The position numbers and the translations under genes were made by a program. A DNA stretch of 64,000 bases, from positions 1,302,001-1,366,000 of the forward strand of contig NC_019682.1 in NCBI RefSeq assembly GCF_000316575.1, given 5' to 3'. Source of the stretch: Calothrix sp. PCC 7507. Its GTDB lineage: Bacteria > Cyanobacteriota > Cyanobacteriia > Cyanobacteriales > Nostocaceae. The stretch's first letter is position 1. Every line of letters begins with the position of its first letter. This document shows positions 37,160 to 47,015 of the stretch, one piece after another. The notes below the pieces were generated by a model that saw only the letters and a list, made by a program, of their open reading frames with translations, did not search any database and was not told the DNA's origin.

Positions 37160-39295
37160 TTAAAAGATGGAAGATTCAAAGCGGGTACTGGTGAATTTTT
37201 TTAACCGCCATTTTAAAGCTTCGAGAAGTAATGCGTCTTGATTAAATGCACAAGCATAAGCTTCTTCGCTTGCATCAACTAAACGATGTAAACCAAAGAA
37301 CGGACTGAGACTAAGGGTACGGGTCACTTCCCAGTGGCTACTTAATTTATTTTTGTTAACTGGCACTAAAAAAGTAAGTAGTTTCTTTTGCCGTAAACAA
37401 GTAACCACGTCAGATTGAGGATGTCCAATTAAGCTTAATTTATCTATCAAACAAAGTTCGCCAAACTTTAATTCGCTACTTGGACAATTTGATTGCAAAC
37501 TAATATTATTAATTCGCTCGTTAACCCATGACTGAATGCGAAGATAAACGTTGATAAAATCTTCAGGGAATTCTTCTTCACCGCGTCCTGATTTATTAGC
37601 TGCATTTAAAAATGTCTCGCGGTTAATAATTTCTACCAGTGCATAAGGTAATAATCGCAGTAAATCATAAGTGTAAAAGTTTTTATCATCCCAAACCGCA
37701 GCTTGTAGGGTTGAACCTCCGCGAAAACTTAAAAGTTGTTTTTGGGTGGCTTGACCAACGGGGTTATTTTGCATTGCAAACCACTGTTTACGTGCTGATT
37801 CCAAATCTTGAGAATATACGCGTTGTAAGTCTTCCGTCATGCGATCGCGCACTACTTGACTAACCTTTCTATTCTCTTGAGTCATCCGTGAAAACATCCC
37901 CTGTGCTTGCAATGCACCCCAACGCTGGCGATATTTTTCAAACTCCTTGGGGGGATCAAATGCAGTAGCGATCGCATCTGCTAAACTATCTCGCGTCACC
38001 GTCTGATTGACACTAAGTTTTTCTTGCAATCTCGCCATCACCCAAGGAGTATGACTCGGAACCAAAATAAATGCTGTATACGCCTTAAAACCGGGATGTC
38101 TACCCAAGCGTCCCAAACGCTGCATCACCGTCGCCGAATCACTGCTTTCAAAAATCAACAGGTGAATTTTAAAATCCACACCCACATCAACCGCAGATGT
38201 ACCCACAACTAAAACAGGTTGTTCAGCGTCTTTCAAGTCACTTTGCACCTGTAATCTTTGCTGGCGATCGATGCGTCCGCTAATTTCTTGAACAATCACC
38301 CCTGGTAATAAAGCCTTCAGCAAACGAGTCACCTGTCCAGCTTTCGCCACCGAATTCACAATAATCAATCCCCTCGCTTTTGACTCCGCATTCAGAATTT
38401 GCTGAATGGTGGGAATCATCTCTTTTAACCATGTCTGCGTATCTGCATCCTTGGCTAATTCCACAAACTCTAATTCCACAGCTTGCAGAATTTGGCGAAA
38501 TCCAGTTGTTTCCTCACTTGCATAAACTCCCTCAACCGTAGCCACCTTAAAACCTGTTTTGCGTAATTGTTCGATAAAATCAGCTTTTGGCGTTGCGGAA
38601 GTAAACAAAAACCGTCTGGGACGAGATTGATTTTCTTGGCTGCGACGAATGAAAGCCAAACTATTTAAAGCAGCAGTTTCTTGATGACTACCAAAAATAT
38701 GAAACTCATCAAACACCCACAAATCAGGCCATTCCGCCAATACCAACGGTAGTCTATCTCTACCATCAGCCGGATCAAAATATTGAAAGTGAGTGATGTA
38801 ATGGAAAATATCAGGATTAGTCAGCAAAATTGGTTTTTGTTGAATCGCCAACAGCAATTCTTGAAACTTGTTACTCTTAACAGCTTGCTTAACCCGCCGA
38901 CTTAATTCCGCACCAAATAAACGGTCTACTCGTTGAGAAGCATCCAAACCAAACAGCTGATTGTAGTGATATTGTTGTTCAGCTTGGTCTTCCACCAGTT
39001 CGATTGTGGGATACAACCCCATAATCCGAAAATCAGGATTGATCAGTCCTGGTAAATTTGCACCCAGCGTTTTACCATCACCAGTTGCAGCTTGATTACA
39101 GATAATATCTGCATCTCCATGTATAATTTCTTTATAAGTTTTCGCTTGGTGCGATGATAGAGGACAAGCACATCCGAGCGGTGGCTTGAGATTGGGAGCC
39201 TTTTGAGCAACAATACATTTAGAGGTACACCCAAGGGGACAATTCTCAACTCCTGAGTTGAGTTGAGAGTAAAGAGGTTGTAAAAAAAGCTTCAC
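37160..39295 (-). CDS. cas3: Type I-D helicase Cas3 (no HD domain)
   Basis: 711 residues. Superfamily 2 helicase: Walker A GDGKT (72-76), DEFH box (196-199), SAT motif in FTSATPKADF, and motif VI QRLGRLGRH. A Cys cluster (CPLGCTSKC, GCAC) precedes the helicase core. There is no N-terminal HD nuclease, as expected for I-D, where that activity is in Cas10d. First gene of the cas set; its start is divergent from array 2's leader (start to first repeat 357 bp). Confidence 0.93.
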   Translation of the reverse strand: MKLFLQPLYSQLNSGVENCPLGCTSKCIVAQKAPNLKPPLGCACPLSSHQAKTYKEIIHGDADIICNQAATGDGKTLGANLPGLINPDFRIMGLYPTIELVEDQAEQQYHYNQLFGLDASQRVDRLFGAELSRRVKQAVKSNKFQELLLAIQQKPILLTNPDIFHYITHFQYFDPADGRDRLPLVLAEWPDLWVFDEFHIFGSHQETAALNSLAFIRRSQENQSRPRRFLFTSATPKADFIEQLRKTGFKVATVEGVYASEETTGFRQILQAVELEFVELAKDADTQTWLKEMIPTIQQILNAESKARGLIIVNSVAKAGQVTRLLKALLPGVIVQEISGRIDRQQRLQVQSDLKDAEQPVLVVGTSAVDVGVDFKIHLLIFESSDSATVMQRLGRLGRHPGFKAYTAFILVPSHTPWVMARLQEKLSVNQTVTRDSLADAIATAFDPPKEFEKYRQRWGALQAQGMFSRMTQENRKVSQVVRDRMTEDLQRVYSQDLESARKQWFAMQNNPVGQATQKQLLSFRGGSTLQAAVWDDKNFYTYDLLRLLPYALVEIINRETFLNAANKSGRGEEEFPEDFINVYLRIQSWVNERINNISLQSNCPSSELKFGELCLIDKLSLIGHPQSDVVTCLRQKKLLTFLVPVNKNKLSSHWEVTRTLSLSPFFGLHRLVDASEEAYACAFNQDALLLEALKWRLKKFTSTRFESSIF

Positions 39296-39652
39296 CTTAC
39301 TTACCCTGTGTTATTGCACCCAGTTTAGTACTGGTTTTGGGAATGTTGTAGTCAAAATTTGATATCAATGTTTTTTCTTTGCTTGACCGTGGATAACTTT
39401 TGTAAAGTTACATTTTGTCGCAGTGAGAAAATAAGCTTATAATCTGAACCAGAGCTAAATTTTTGGCATGGGAAAGCACGGGCGAAAACCCCCCACTTCC
39501 TGCCAAATCGCCAGAACCTTGACAAATCAATATTTTCAGCGTTTTGAGCATTCTTGGTTTAGCTGTAACCAACGGCTGAAATGGATTTTTAAAACAGTCC
39601 CGCCAAAATTGCTTTTAGAACTTGGTCTATAACTGGGTTGTGGCTCGCTAGG
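39296..39652 (+). promoter_or_regulatory. Leader of CRISPR array 2 and divergent cas3 promoter region
   Basis: The plus-strand leader core (39465-39541, GGCATGGGAAAGCACGGG … TTTTCAGCG) is homologous to the array 1 leader. A TATAAT at 39438-39443 with TTGTCG at 39415-39420 (17-bp spacing) is a reasonable promoter for the array. The cas3 promoter must lie in 39296-39440 on the opposite strand; I see no strong boxes. Confidence 0.7.
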
Positions 39653-41364
39653 CTTTCAATTAAATGAAACCCGGCAACGGGATTGAAACCTTTCGTTGCT
39701 TCTCTATCTTTTCAACCGTTCATCTAACTTTCAATTAAATGAAACCCGGCAACGGGATTGAAACAAGTAATCTACTGTGTACGCCGCTAATCGGTCAGCT
39801 TTCAATTAAATGAAACCCGGCAACGGGATTGAAACTTTTATTGTCTGGCATTACTCCTCAGAAAGCTGACCTTTCAATTAAATGAAACCCGGCAACGGGA
39901 TTGAAACTAAGACTCGCTATTAAGCTTGTTAACCGTGTAGCTTTCAATTAAATGAAACCCGGCAACGGGATTGAAACTACTGTTTTCCCAGAAATAAGTG
40001 ATAACAAATATGTATTAACTTTCAATTAAATGAAACCCGGCAACGGGATTGAAACGCTGCTGATGATATGCCTGGGTTATATATAGATGGTCTTTCAATT
40101 AAATGAAACCCGGCAACGGGATTGAAACTACCCTTCGCGTTAAGGGTCTATTGGTGGCTATAGGGCTTTCAATTAAATGAAACCCGGCAACGGGATTGAA
40201 ACAGCCGAAAGAGCGTATATATCCACACGATAGACTAGCCTTTCAATTAAATGAAACCCGGCAACGGGATTGAAACTCTTTTTACTAATAAGTAATACTT
40301 CGCAATCTGAGAACTTTCAATTAAATGAAACCCGGCAACGGGATTGAAACATAACAATTGATTTAGCTGTTATCAGTACTAGCTGCACTTTCAATTAAAT
40401 GAAACCCGGCAACGGGATTGAAACATCTTTACAGAATCTTCATGAATAGATTCATCAAGACTTTCAATTAAATGAAACCCGGCAACGGGATTGAAACGTT
40501 GTCGGTTGTGCCCGTGGCGTTGATGCTTTCTTCTTTCAATTAAATGAAACCCGGCAACGGGATTGAAACCTGACTTTTCGTGATTCGTAAGAACTACAGC
40601 AAATACTTTCAATTAAATGAAACCCGGCAACGGGATTGAAACTTTCGGCTTGTAAAGAGTTTGCAAAGATAGCCCGTACTTTCAATTAAATGAAACCCGG
40701 CAACGGGATTGAAACTAGTGAAAAAAATATTTAGGATTTTATGACTGAAACTTTCAATTAAATGAAACCCGGCAACGGGATTGAAACCATTCTTTACTGG
40801 ATGATAAAGCAAAGCAAGCGGCTTTCAATTAAATGAAACCCGGCAACGGGATTGAAACATGTTTCCCCCCATGAGTATTACTATTAGACCACAGCTTTCA
40901 ATTAAATGAAACCCGGCAACGGGATTGAAACTAAACTCCTCTTCTGCCTGCTGTTGTCGCTTTGGGACTTTCAATTAAATGAAACCCGGCAACGGGATTG
41001 AAACTACAGCGTTTTTCTCTTCCTCTGTTTGGACAAGTCTAATCTTTCAATTAAATGAAACCCGGCAACGGGATTGAAACGATATACGCACCAAAAAAAT
41101 ATTGCATGTTAAATCATCTTTCAATTAAATGAAACCCGGCAACGGGATTGAAACTTTGGATAACCATTCATGGGCGCGATCGCCCATCAATCTTTCAATT
41201 AAATGAAACCCGGCAACGGGATTGAAACTGGTCATACCCGTGTACCGTACTAGCACAAAACTCGACTTTCAATTAAATGAAACTTGATAATAGTTATATC
41301 GTCCGGTGTTAGTCGAGATAGTACTAGCACAAAACTCGACTTTCAATTAAATGAAACCCGGCAA
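39653..41364 (+). CRISPR. CRISPR array 2 (type I-D), 22 full and 2 broken repeats
   Basis: 37-bp repeats start CTTTCAATTAAATGAAACCC and end GGATTGAAAC, with crRNA sense on the plus strand. They differ from array 1's repeats at three positions (8, 16, 17), all outside the stem and handle. Full repeats start from 39653 to 41192. At 41266 only the first 18 bp remain, and at 41340 about 25 bp. The leader is on the left, so the decay is at the old end. Both arrays probably share the single Cas6 and effector. Confidence 0.97.
41247..41357 (+). repeat. 37-bp duplication at the decayed end of array 2
   Basis: A 37-bp block, 19 bp of spacer (GTACTAGCACAAAACTCGA) plus the first 18 bp of the repeat, occurs at 41247-41283 and again at 41321-41357. 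The offset of 74 bp is one repeat-spacer unit. The sequence between (41284-41320) is neither repeat nor a copy of another spacer. Confidence 0.85.
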
Positions 41365-41366
41365 TT

Positions 41367-41400
41367 AAGGGTTTCCCATATCTCAACTTGGGCAACCCTT
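41367..41400. terminator. Hairpin after array 2
   Basis: AAGGGTT-T-CCC pairs with GGG-C-AACCCTT around a 12-base loop. It begins 2 bp after the broken last repeat and lies 68 bp beyond the converging binding-protein gene's stop. No T-run follows; it could end pre-crRNA transcription or be the edge of a small inserted repeat. Confidence 0.4.
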
Positions 41401-41467
41401 ATAGCGGTTCTCGGTTGTATGCAATACAAGGGGCGGGATCTCCCTGCCTACAGTTCTGTACGAATAA

Positions 41468-42511
41468 TTACTTCAATCGTTTAGGTGTAATGGCTTCAGT
41501 TAATTTAGCAGGTAGGATTGTTTCTTTGATATCTATCTTTTTCGGGATGACCTTTTCTTCAAAATAGAAATCAGCAACCCGTTGTTGTTCAGCAATAATT
41601 GCAGGTGTCAGTTTTCTTAACCGATAAGTACGTCGGCGCGCCACCTTTTCTAAAACATCCTCCTCTATTTTTAATTCAGGTGCAAAGGCCTTAGCAACTT
41701 CTTTGGGATTCTTATCAGCCCATTCGCCTACCTTATCTGCTTCCTCTAAAAACACTCTTGCTAATTCCGGATTTTGGGTGATGAATGAACGTCTACCAAG
41801 ATAAAACCCTCCCAGAGTGTTAATTCTCGCTGCATTTCTCAGATTACGAATAGGGATAATTTTTTCCACAAGGGCTAAAAACGGATCACCACCCACCCAA
41901 ACTTCAACCTTATCTTGAATAAAAGCATCACGGGCTTCAGATGGAGTCAAACCAACGACTTGCACATCGCTAATTTTTAACCCCACCTCTTGTAAGGCTT
42001 TCGCTAATAAATAGTGTGCATTTGACCCTCTCTGAAAAGCCACTTTTTTCCCTTTAATATCTGCTAATTTCTTAATAGGAGAATTAGCTCGGACCACAAT
42101 ACCTTGACCTAAACCACTGCTGGGTACACGTCCAGCAATGTAAATCACTTCTGTTATCCCTGCTGCTTGAGAAAATATTGGCGGCGTTTCTCCCACAGTA
42201 CCAATATCAACCTTACCTGCATTCATTGCTTCTATTAATTGCGGCCCAGCAGGGAATGGCCCAACCCAATTCACTTTGACACCCAATGCTTGAAAACGTG
42301 GCTCAACAACTTTTTTTACTTTGACAATATCTCCAGATGTTTGATATGCCAAGTTGATGACTTTAGAACTAAAACCAGGTTTTGTTTGCGCTTGAGTGCT
42401 TTGCACTAAACTACTGGCTAAAGGAGTTGATAGGGCAAATAACCCCACTACTGAATATTGAACAATATGCTTTAACAATGTACGGCGTTGTGGAAAAAAT
42501 GGTGTTTTCAT
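41468..42511 (-). CDS. SsuA-like ABC substrate-binding protein (paralogue 1)
   Basis: 347 residues. Twin-Arg-type signal (FPQRRTLLKHIV, then a hydrophobic run ending STQAQ), so probably Tat-exported to the periplasm. NMT1/SsuA-like fold with INLAYQTSGDIVK, AGKVDIGTVGETPP and KGKKVAFQRGSNAHYLL. Family members bind aliphatic sulfonates, taurine or nitrate-like anions. The usual D-W-x-x-WDP segment reads VEVWVGGDPF here, with Gly replacing the second Trp seen in its neighbour (AWAVWDP), so its ligand may differ. Paralogous to the next gene (42702-43745), which has the same length; probably tandem duplicates. Confidence 0.85.
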   Translation of the reverse strand: MKTPFFPQRRTLLKHIVQYSVVGLFALSTPLASSLVQSTQAQTKPGFSSKVINLAYQTSGDIVKVKKVVEPRFQALGVKVNWVGPFPAGPQLIEAMNAGKVDIGTVGETPPIFSQAAGITEVIYIAGRVPSSGLGQGIVVRANSPIKKLADIKGKKVAFQRGSNAHYLLAKALQEVGLKISDVQVVGLTPSEARDAFIQDKVEVWVGGDPFLALVEKIIPIRNLRNAARINTLGGFYLGRRSFITQNPELARVFLEEADKVGEWADKNPKEVAKAFAPELKIEEDVLEKVARRRTYRLRKLTPAIIAEQQRVADFYFEEKVIPKKIDIKETILPAKLTEAITPKRLK

Positions 42512-42701
42512 GGGAGTAATATTTTAATTGAATCAAGAGGATAAATTGAGAATTATTAATGCATTCATAACCAGATTTAATGCATTACGAATAACCCTGC
42601 AAAATTTTCTGTTTTTTGGTGCAAAAGTAGATGAAGAGAATGAGAAGAAAGTTTTCTCTCCTCTCTCTTCATTGTTAATTTTCACTGGGAATTATATTTC
42701 C

Positions 42702-43745
42702 CTACAATTGCTTCAACCGTTTAGGTGTAATAGCTTCATACTGTTTAGAATCAAGCAAGAAGTCCTTGATATCAAGCTTGCGGGGGATGAGTTGTGCTTG
42801 TAAATATTCATCCGCGACTCGTTGTTGTTCACGAAGAATAGAAGACGTCAGTGGTCTTAACCGAAAAGTGCGTCGGCGTGCCACAGTTTCTAAAAGAGGT
42901 ACTTCTAGTTTCAACTCAGGAGCCAAAATTTTAGCGACTTCACCTGTGTTCTTTTCAGCCCATTCTCCGAGTTTATCCACTTCTTCTAAAACCACTCGCA
43001 CCACTTCTGGATTTTGGGTAGCAAACTCACGCCTTGCTAGATAAAATCCCCCTTGGGTAGATATTCCTGCTGAATCTCTAATCACACGAGCGCCAGCATT
43101 TTTTTGTACATAAGCAAACGCTGGGTCCCAAACTGCCCAAGCATCAATTTTCTTCTGTAGAAATGCGTCACGGGCTTCAGCTGGAGTCAAGCTAATGGGT
43201 TGAATGTCGCTATATTTTAACCCTGCTTCTTTCAAAGCTCTCAGTACTAAATAATGTGCAGATGACCCCTTTTGAAAGACGACTTTCTTGCCTTTAAGAT
43301 CAGATACTTTCTTAATCGGAGAATCTTTCTGAACTATGATAGCTTGGCTTTCACCTCTGCTGGGTTTACGTCCAGCAATATAGACAAGTTGTGCGCCTGC
43401 AGCTTGAGCAAAAATTGGTGGTGATTCTCCCACACTACCAATATCAACTCTATTTGCATTCATTGCTTCCAGGAGTTGCGGGCCTGCTGGGAAGGGTACC
43501 CAATTCACAGAAACACCCAAGGCTTTGAGACGTGGTTCTATAGACCCTTTAATCTTGACAATATCACCAGAGGTTTGATAAGCCAAGTTAACTACTTTTG
43601 TATTAATTCCAGGTTTTGTTTGCGCTTGGGTACTTTGTAAAAAACTACCTGCCAAGGAAGTTGATAAAGCAAACAGCCCTAGTGCTGAATATTGGACAAT
43701 CCGCTTTAAGACTGTGCGACGTTGTGGAAGAAATGGTATTTTCAT
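42702..43745 (-). CDS. SsuA-like ABC substrate-binding protein (paralogue 2)
   Basis: 347 residues, with the same Tat-like start (FLPQRRTVLKRIVQYS) and signal end as paralogue 1. The WDP segment is intact (KKIDAWAVWDPAF). Ends EAITPKRLKQL, as its neighbour ends EAITPKRLK. There is no permease or ATPase beside it; the only pair in the window is at 53540-55240, so several binding proteins may share one transporter. Confidence 0.87.
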   Translation of the reverse strand: MKIPFLPQRRTVLKRIVQYSALGLFALSTSLAGSFLQSTQAQTKPGINTKVVNLAYQTSGDIVKIKGSIEPRLKALGVSVNWVPFPAGPQLLEAMNANRVDIGSVGESPPIFAQAAGAQLVYIAGRKPSRGESQAIIVQKDSPIKKVSDLKGKKVVFQKGSSAHYLVLRALKEAGLKYSDIQPISLTPAEARDAFLQKKIDAWAVWDPAFAYVQKNAGARVIRDSAGISTQGGFYLARREFATQNPEVVRVVLEEVDKLGEWAEKNTGEVAKILAPELKLEVPLLETVARRRTFRLRPLTSSILREQQRVADEYLQAQLIPRKLDIKDFLLDSKQYEAITPKRLKQL

Positions 43746-43920
43746 AGTTGCAATATTTCAAGTACAGTTCTAGTCTTTTGGAGACGTAATAAATTACGTT
43801 TCTATGTATTAGATAAAGAGCCTAAAAAGAAAGAGTATACCAAAAAAGTCGATTTTAACTGCTGTCAAAGTCGAGGTAGGCATAATATTTCCCAATTTAG
43901 TAATTGTTGATTTGATTAAA

Positions 43921-45039
43921 CTACTTTTTGGTTAGTACCTCTGACGGAGTAATTTTGGCGTATTCTTCAGGTGTCAAAAATCCGTCTCTAACATTTACCT
44001 TCTTAGGGATTAGTCCCAAGCTGAACCATTTATCTGCAACTTCTTGTTGTTTTTGAATAATTTGCTCAGTAATGGGAACTAATGCAAAATCATATTTGGA
44101 GTGCATAACCTCTAGGGTAGGTGCATCAACTTGAGTTACAGGAGCAAGTATTTGGGCTAACTCTTTAGGATGGTTTTTCGCCCAGACTTGCTCTTTTTGT
44201 AGTTCTTCTAGAAAAACTTTGATAACTTCTGGATTTTCTTGATAGAACTTGCGTGTGGTGGAATAGTAGTTGTTAGTATCTCGCAAACCATTACCACCAT
44301 CTATCAAAATACGGCCCACTTTCTTCTGCTCATTTCTGGTAACAAACGGTTCCCAAATAAACCAAGCATCAACTTTATTTTGACTAAATGCCGCATTAGC
44401 ATCTGGTGGTGGCAAGAAAACTGACTCAACATCAGTGAGTTTTAGTCCTTCCTTTTCTAAAGCTCTGAGTAAAAGGTAATGTCCGATAGATGCTTTTTGA
44501 AAAGCAACTTTTTTACCTTTTAAATCTTTGACTTTTTTTACTGGAGAATTGACAGGAACTAACAGCGAAATTGCTTTGCCATCAGTAGAATTAGCGGCTA
44601 AATATACTAGAGGTACACCTGCTGCTTGTGAAAAGATAGGGGGCGATTCTGCTGTTGATGCAATATCAAGTCCACCTGCATTTAGAGCTTCTAGTTGTTG
44701 TGGCCCAGCTAGAAATTCTGGCCACTCTACCTTGTAACCTAGAGATGCTAATCTTTTCTCTAAAATACCCTTTTTTTCTAAAGAAGCAAGTGCTGTAAGT
44801 TGTTTTGAGCGAACTACCCGCAACACTTTCTGATTAGTAGTAGGCTGCTCAGATTTTTTCTCAGTGCTATCAGGTGAAACAGTCGTTTGCTGGGCAGTAT
44901 TTTGTGGTTGACTGCAGCTCGATAGAGTAGTCGATAATACTAAACAGTAACCAAGGGTGAACAATAGAGAGCGACGAGTTATTCGCGGACGATTCCAGAA
45001 TTCAAGTTTCACTTTTAAACCTTGCATGAGTTGGCTCAC
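43921..45039 (-). CDS. SsuA-like ABC substrate-binding lipoprotein (paralogue 3)
   Basis: 372 residues. RITRRSLLFTLGYCLVLS then lipobox LSSC (Cys42), followed by a Ser/Thr/Gln-rich linker, so probably a Tat-type lipoprotein. Core motifs GGLDIASTAESPPIFSQAAG, KGKKVAFQKASIGHYLLLRA (each split by family turns) and WFIWEPF. More diverged than paralogues 1 and 2. Likely role: organosulfonate or similar anion capture at the periplasm. Confidence 0.85.
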   Translation of the reverse strand: MSQLMQGLKVKLEFWNRPRITRRSLLFTLGYCLVLSTTLSSCSQPQNTAQQTTVSPDSTEKKSEQPTTNQKVLRVVRSKQLTALASLEKKGILEKRLASLGYKVEWPEFLAGPQQLEALNAGGLDIASTAESPPIFSQAAGVPLVYLAANSTDGKAISLLVPVNSPVKKVKDLKGKKVAFQKASIGHYLLLRALEKEGLKLTDVESVFLPPPDANAAFSQNKVDAWFIWEPFVTRNEQKKVGRILIDGGNGLRDTNNYYSTTRKFYQENPEVIKVFLEELQKEQVWAKNHPKELAQILAPVTQVDAPTLEVMHSKYDFALVPITEQIIQKQQEVADKWFSLGLIPKKVNVRDGFLTPEEYAKITPSEVLTKK

Positions 45040-46126
45040 TTCTTCACATTGGGATGTTTAGAACAAGTAGGGATAATCGGGGCGTAAAGTTCAATTTACC
45101 TATTGGCATCTAGTTTGATTTTTGAAAAAAATTGGGGAGCATCCCGTTTTGGCGGATCGCCCACAGACTAGAAATCTGGGGCTATACAAACTAAACCCGC
45201 ACTTCGGCAGAGCTTCAATGTCCGCCTGCGCGGACTACCTTGCGTTCATCTGCAAAGCGTCTACGTTTGCGTAGCCGCGATTTCCTTTTCTTTCGGTGTT
45301 TCTTCCAAAAGTGAATGCTCCCAAAAATTGAGCATCCTTAGCTTACCAAAACCCGGATTTGGTGGGCATTGCCCACCCTACTAGCTTGCTACTAGCTTGC
45401 ATTTCAAAAATCAAATGGTAGCCCTATATATCTGAGTGGCTGACAGTCTATAGGGGTATATTCCGCCTAGTTTTTATGCTTGGAATGTGGTTGATATACT
45501 CTCAAATAAGTATCTTTGATTCAACCAAACTGTTCTTGATTATTATACATTAAATTCTTACAAAATTGAACATTCTTTGTTCTATAAAATAACAATTTTA
45601 ATTTTTTTATATTAAGGTATTACTATTTTTAATAGAATTTTCCAAAAAATGTGTTGATAAATACTGACATATAGGAATCCGGTTTGATTTCTGAACAAAA
45701 TTAGGTATTGGTAGGGTGCATTACGCGAAACGCTAACGCACCAAATCCCTAATAATGGTGCGTTACGCTGTCACTAACGCACCCTACTGTTCAAAAATCA
45801 AATACAAGTCCTATATAACCAAGTTTCTATAAAAGATTTGATAGGTATTTTGTCTGTAAGATGATAATTTTTAGATTAAAATCCCCAACATCTTACAAAT
45901 GTTGGGGATTTTAGATTGCTATTATTTTTTTAATTTAATTGTGGCGTTGTCAATATCTTTTATTTAACAACAGATTTTGTAATGTTTTATTTAAGGAAAT
46001 GGGGTGAGACATCTTCACCCCATGACGACTCGAGGGACGGAAACTTAATTAGTTAGCAGGGAAAATTAGGGAATTGGAGTGATCAGGAACTCACTCCAAT
46101 TTGGCGTGAGCGGGAAACCAAAAATT
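45040..46126. other. Intergenic region with dispersed repeats and hairpins
   Basis: About 1.1 kb without a convincing gene. Contains GC-rich dispersed repeats near 45180-45290, the GGTGGGCATTGCCCACC unit at 45361-45377, and three hairpins. The 45877-45891/45899-45913 hairpin (15-bp stem TAAAATCCCCAACAT) and 45999-46007/46015-46023 (ATGGGGTGA) are strong. AATTGGAGTGA/TCACTCCAATT at 46072-46101 lies just after the methyltransferase stop and is the likely terminator of that gene. Confidence 0.55.
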
Positions 46127-46948
46127 TTAATGCTTCCAGGCTGCTAGGATTGTGGCTTTGAGTTCTTCTGTAAAATGTCCAGAAGGCTCAACCGCTAGCA
46201 ATGCTTCTTTAATATCTGCTTCAAATGCTGCGGCGCGATCGCCATAGAAAATTTTCAAAGAAAAGGCTGTAGTGTATAAATAGCCAATATAGCTGTCAAC
46301 CGTCCAAGATTTCTCGAATGACACTGCATATTGTTCTTGACGAGCAAAGGCTGAGTTGGCAATGACAACCTCATGGGGAGGATCGACAAGCTTACGTATG
46401 CCTTGTCCCCGTTGTCCAGTCCGGCGCTCCTCACCTAACCATTTTTTCACTACTCCAACAGCAGCTTGTTTCCAAGGTAAAGAGCTTTCCCAAGGGCTTT
46501 CATTTAAACCAAGCAGAGCTATAGCACCATCATCAGCAAGCAATTCATCAAGTTTCTTAAGTACGAGTTCGCGTTCCATCCAGTGGAAAGCTCTACCAAT
46601 AGTCGCTAGTTTGAATCTCCCTAAACTAGGGTTAATTAGTTCGGCTCCTTGCTCTAGCCAAGTAATATTGTTTGCACCTACAGCTGCTGCTTGACGTTGC
46701 GCTTCTTGCAGCATCTCTGGATCGGGATCTATAGCAACTACTTCCTCAAATTTGGTATGTAGAGGAATAGCAATTAACCCTGGCCCAGTACCCAAGTCAA
46801 GGAGTCGCCCCTGTCCATTGAGATGAAATATTTCCGTTAACTTGTCGAATACTTCACGTGGGTATTTGGTTCTATATTGAGCGTAAACTTCAGCAGCACC
46901 CTCAAATAGTGTTGGGTCGTAAGTAGGTAGTGTTTTCAGTTGAGTCAT
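46127..46948 (-). CDS. Class I SAM-dependent methyltransferase
   Basis: 273 residues. Motif I is LLDLGTGPGLIAIPL, followed by the acidic strand VAIDPDPEML. Region FDKLTEIFHLNGQG at the N-terminus resembles the UbiE/Tam-like group. Substrate unknown. It follows a binding-protein gene on the same strand with a 67-bp gap, so it may belong to the 50124-46127 unit, though methyltransferases like this also occur alone. Confidence 0.8.
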   Translation of the reverse strand: MTQLKTLPTYDPTLFEGAAEVYAQYRTKYPREVFDKLTEIFHLNGQGRLLDLGTGPGLIAIPLHTKFEEVVAIDPDPEMLQEAQRQAAAVGANNITWLEQGAELINPSLGRFKLATIGRAFHWMERELVLKKLDELLADDGAIALLGLNESPWESSLPWKQAAVGVVKKWLGEERRTGQRGQGIRKLVDPPHEVVIANSAFARQEQYAVSFEKSWTVDSYIGYLYTTAFSLKIFYGDRAAAFEADIKEALLAVEPSGHFTEELKATILAAWKH

Positions 46949-47015
46949 GATATCAATTCGTAATTTATCTCCACTGTTTCGGTAATGAGATATACTTCGC
47001 GAGAAAATGCGATCG

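Noticed and set aside
37160-39295. Cas3 with HD nuclease (type I-A to I-G style)
   Set aside because: No HD motif in the helicase; the HD is in Cas10d, so subtype I-D.
40391-40812. Short minus-strand frames in array 2 (FNPVAGFHLIE)
   Set aside because: Repeat translations in the array, with no separate ribosome-binding site.
42528-42803. 91-codon plus-strand frame between two binding-protein genes
   Set aside because: Overlaps the end of paralogue 2 in antisense and has no ribosome-binding site or known motif.
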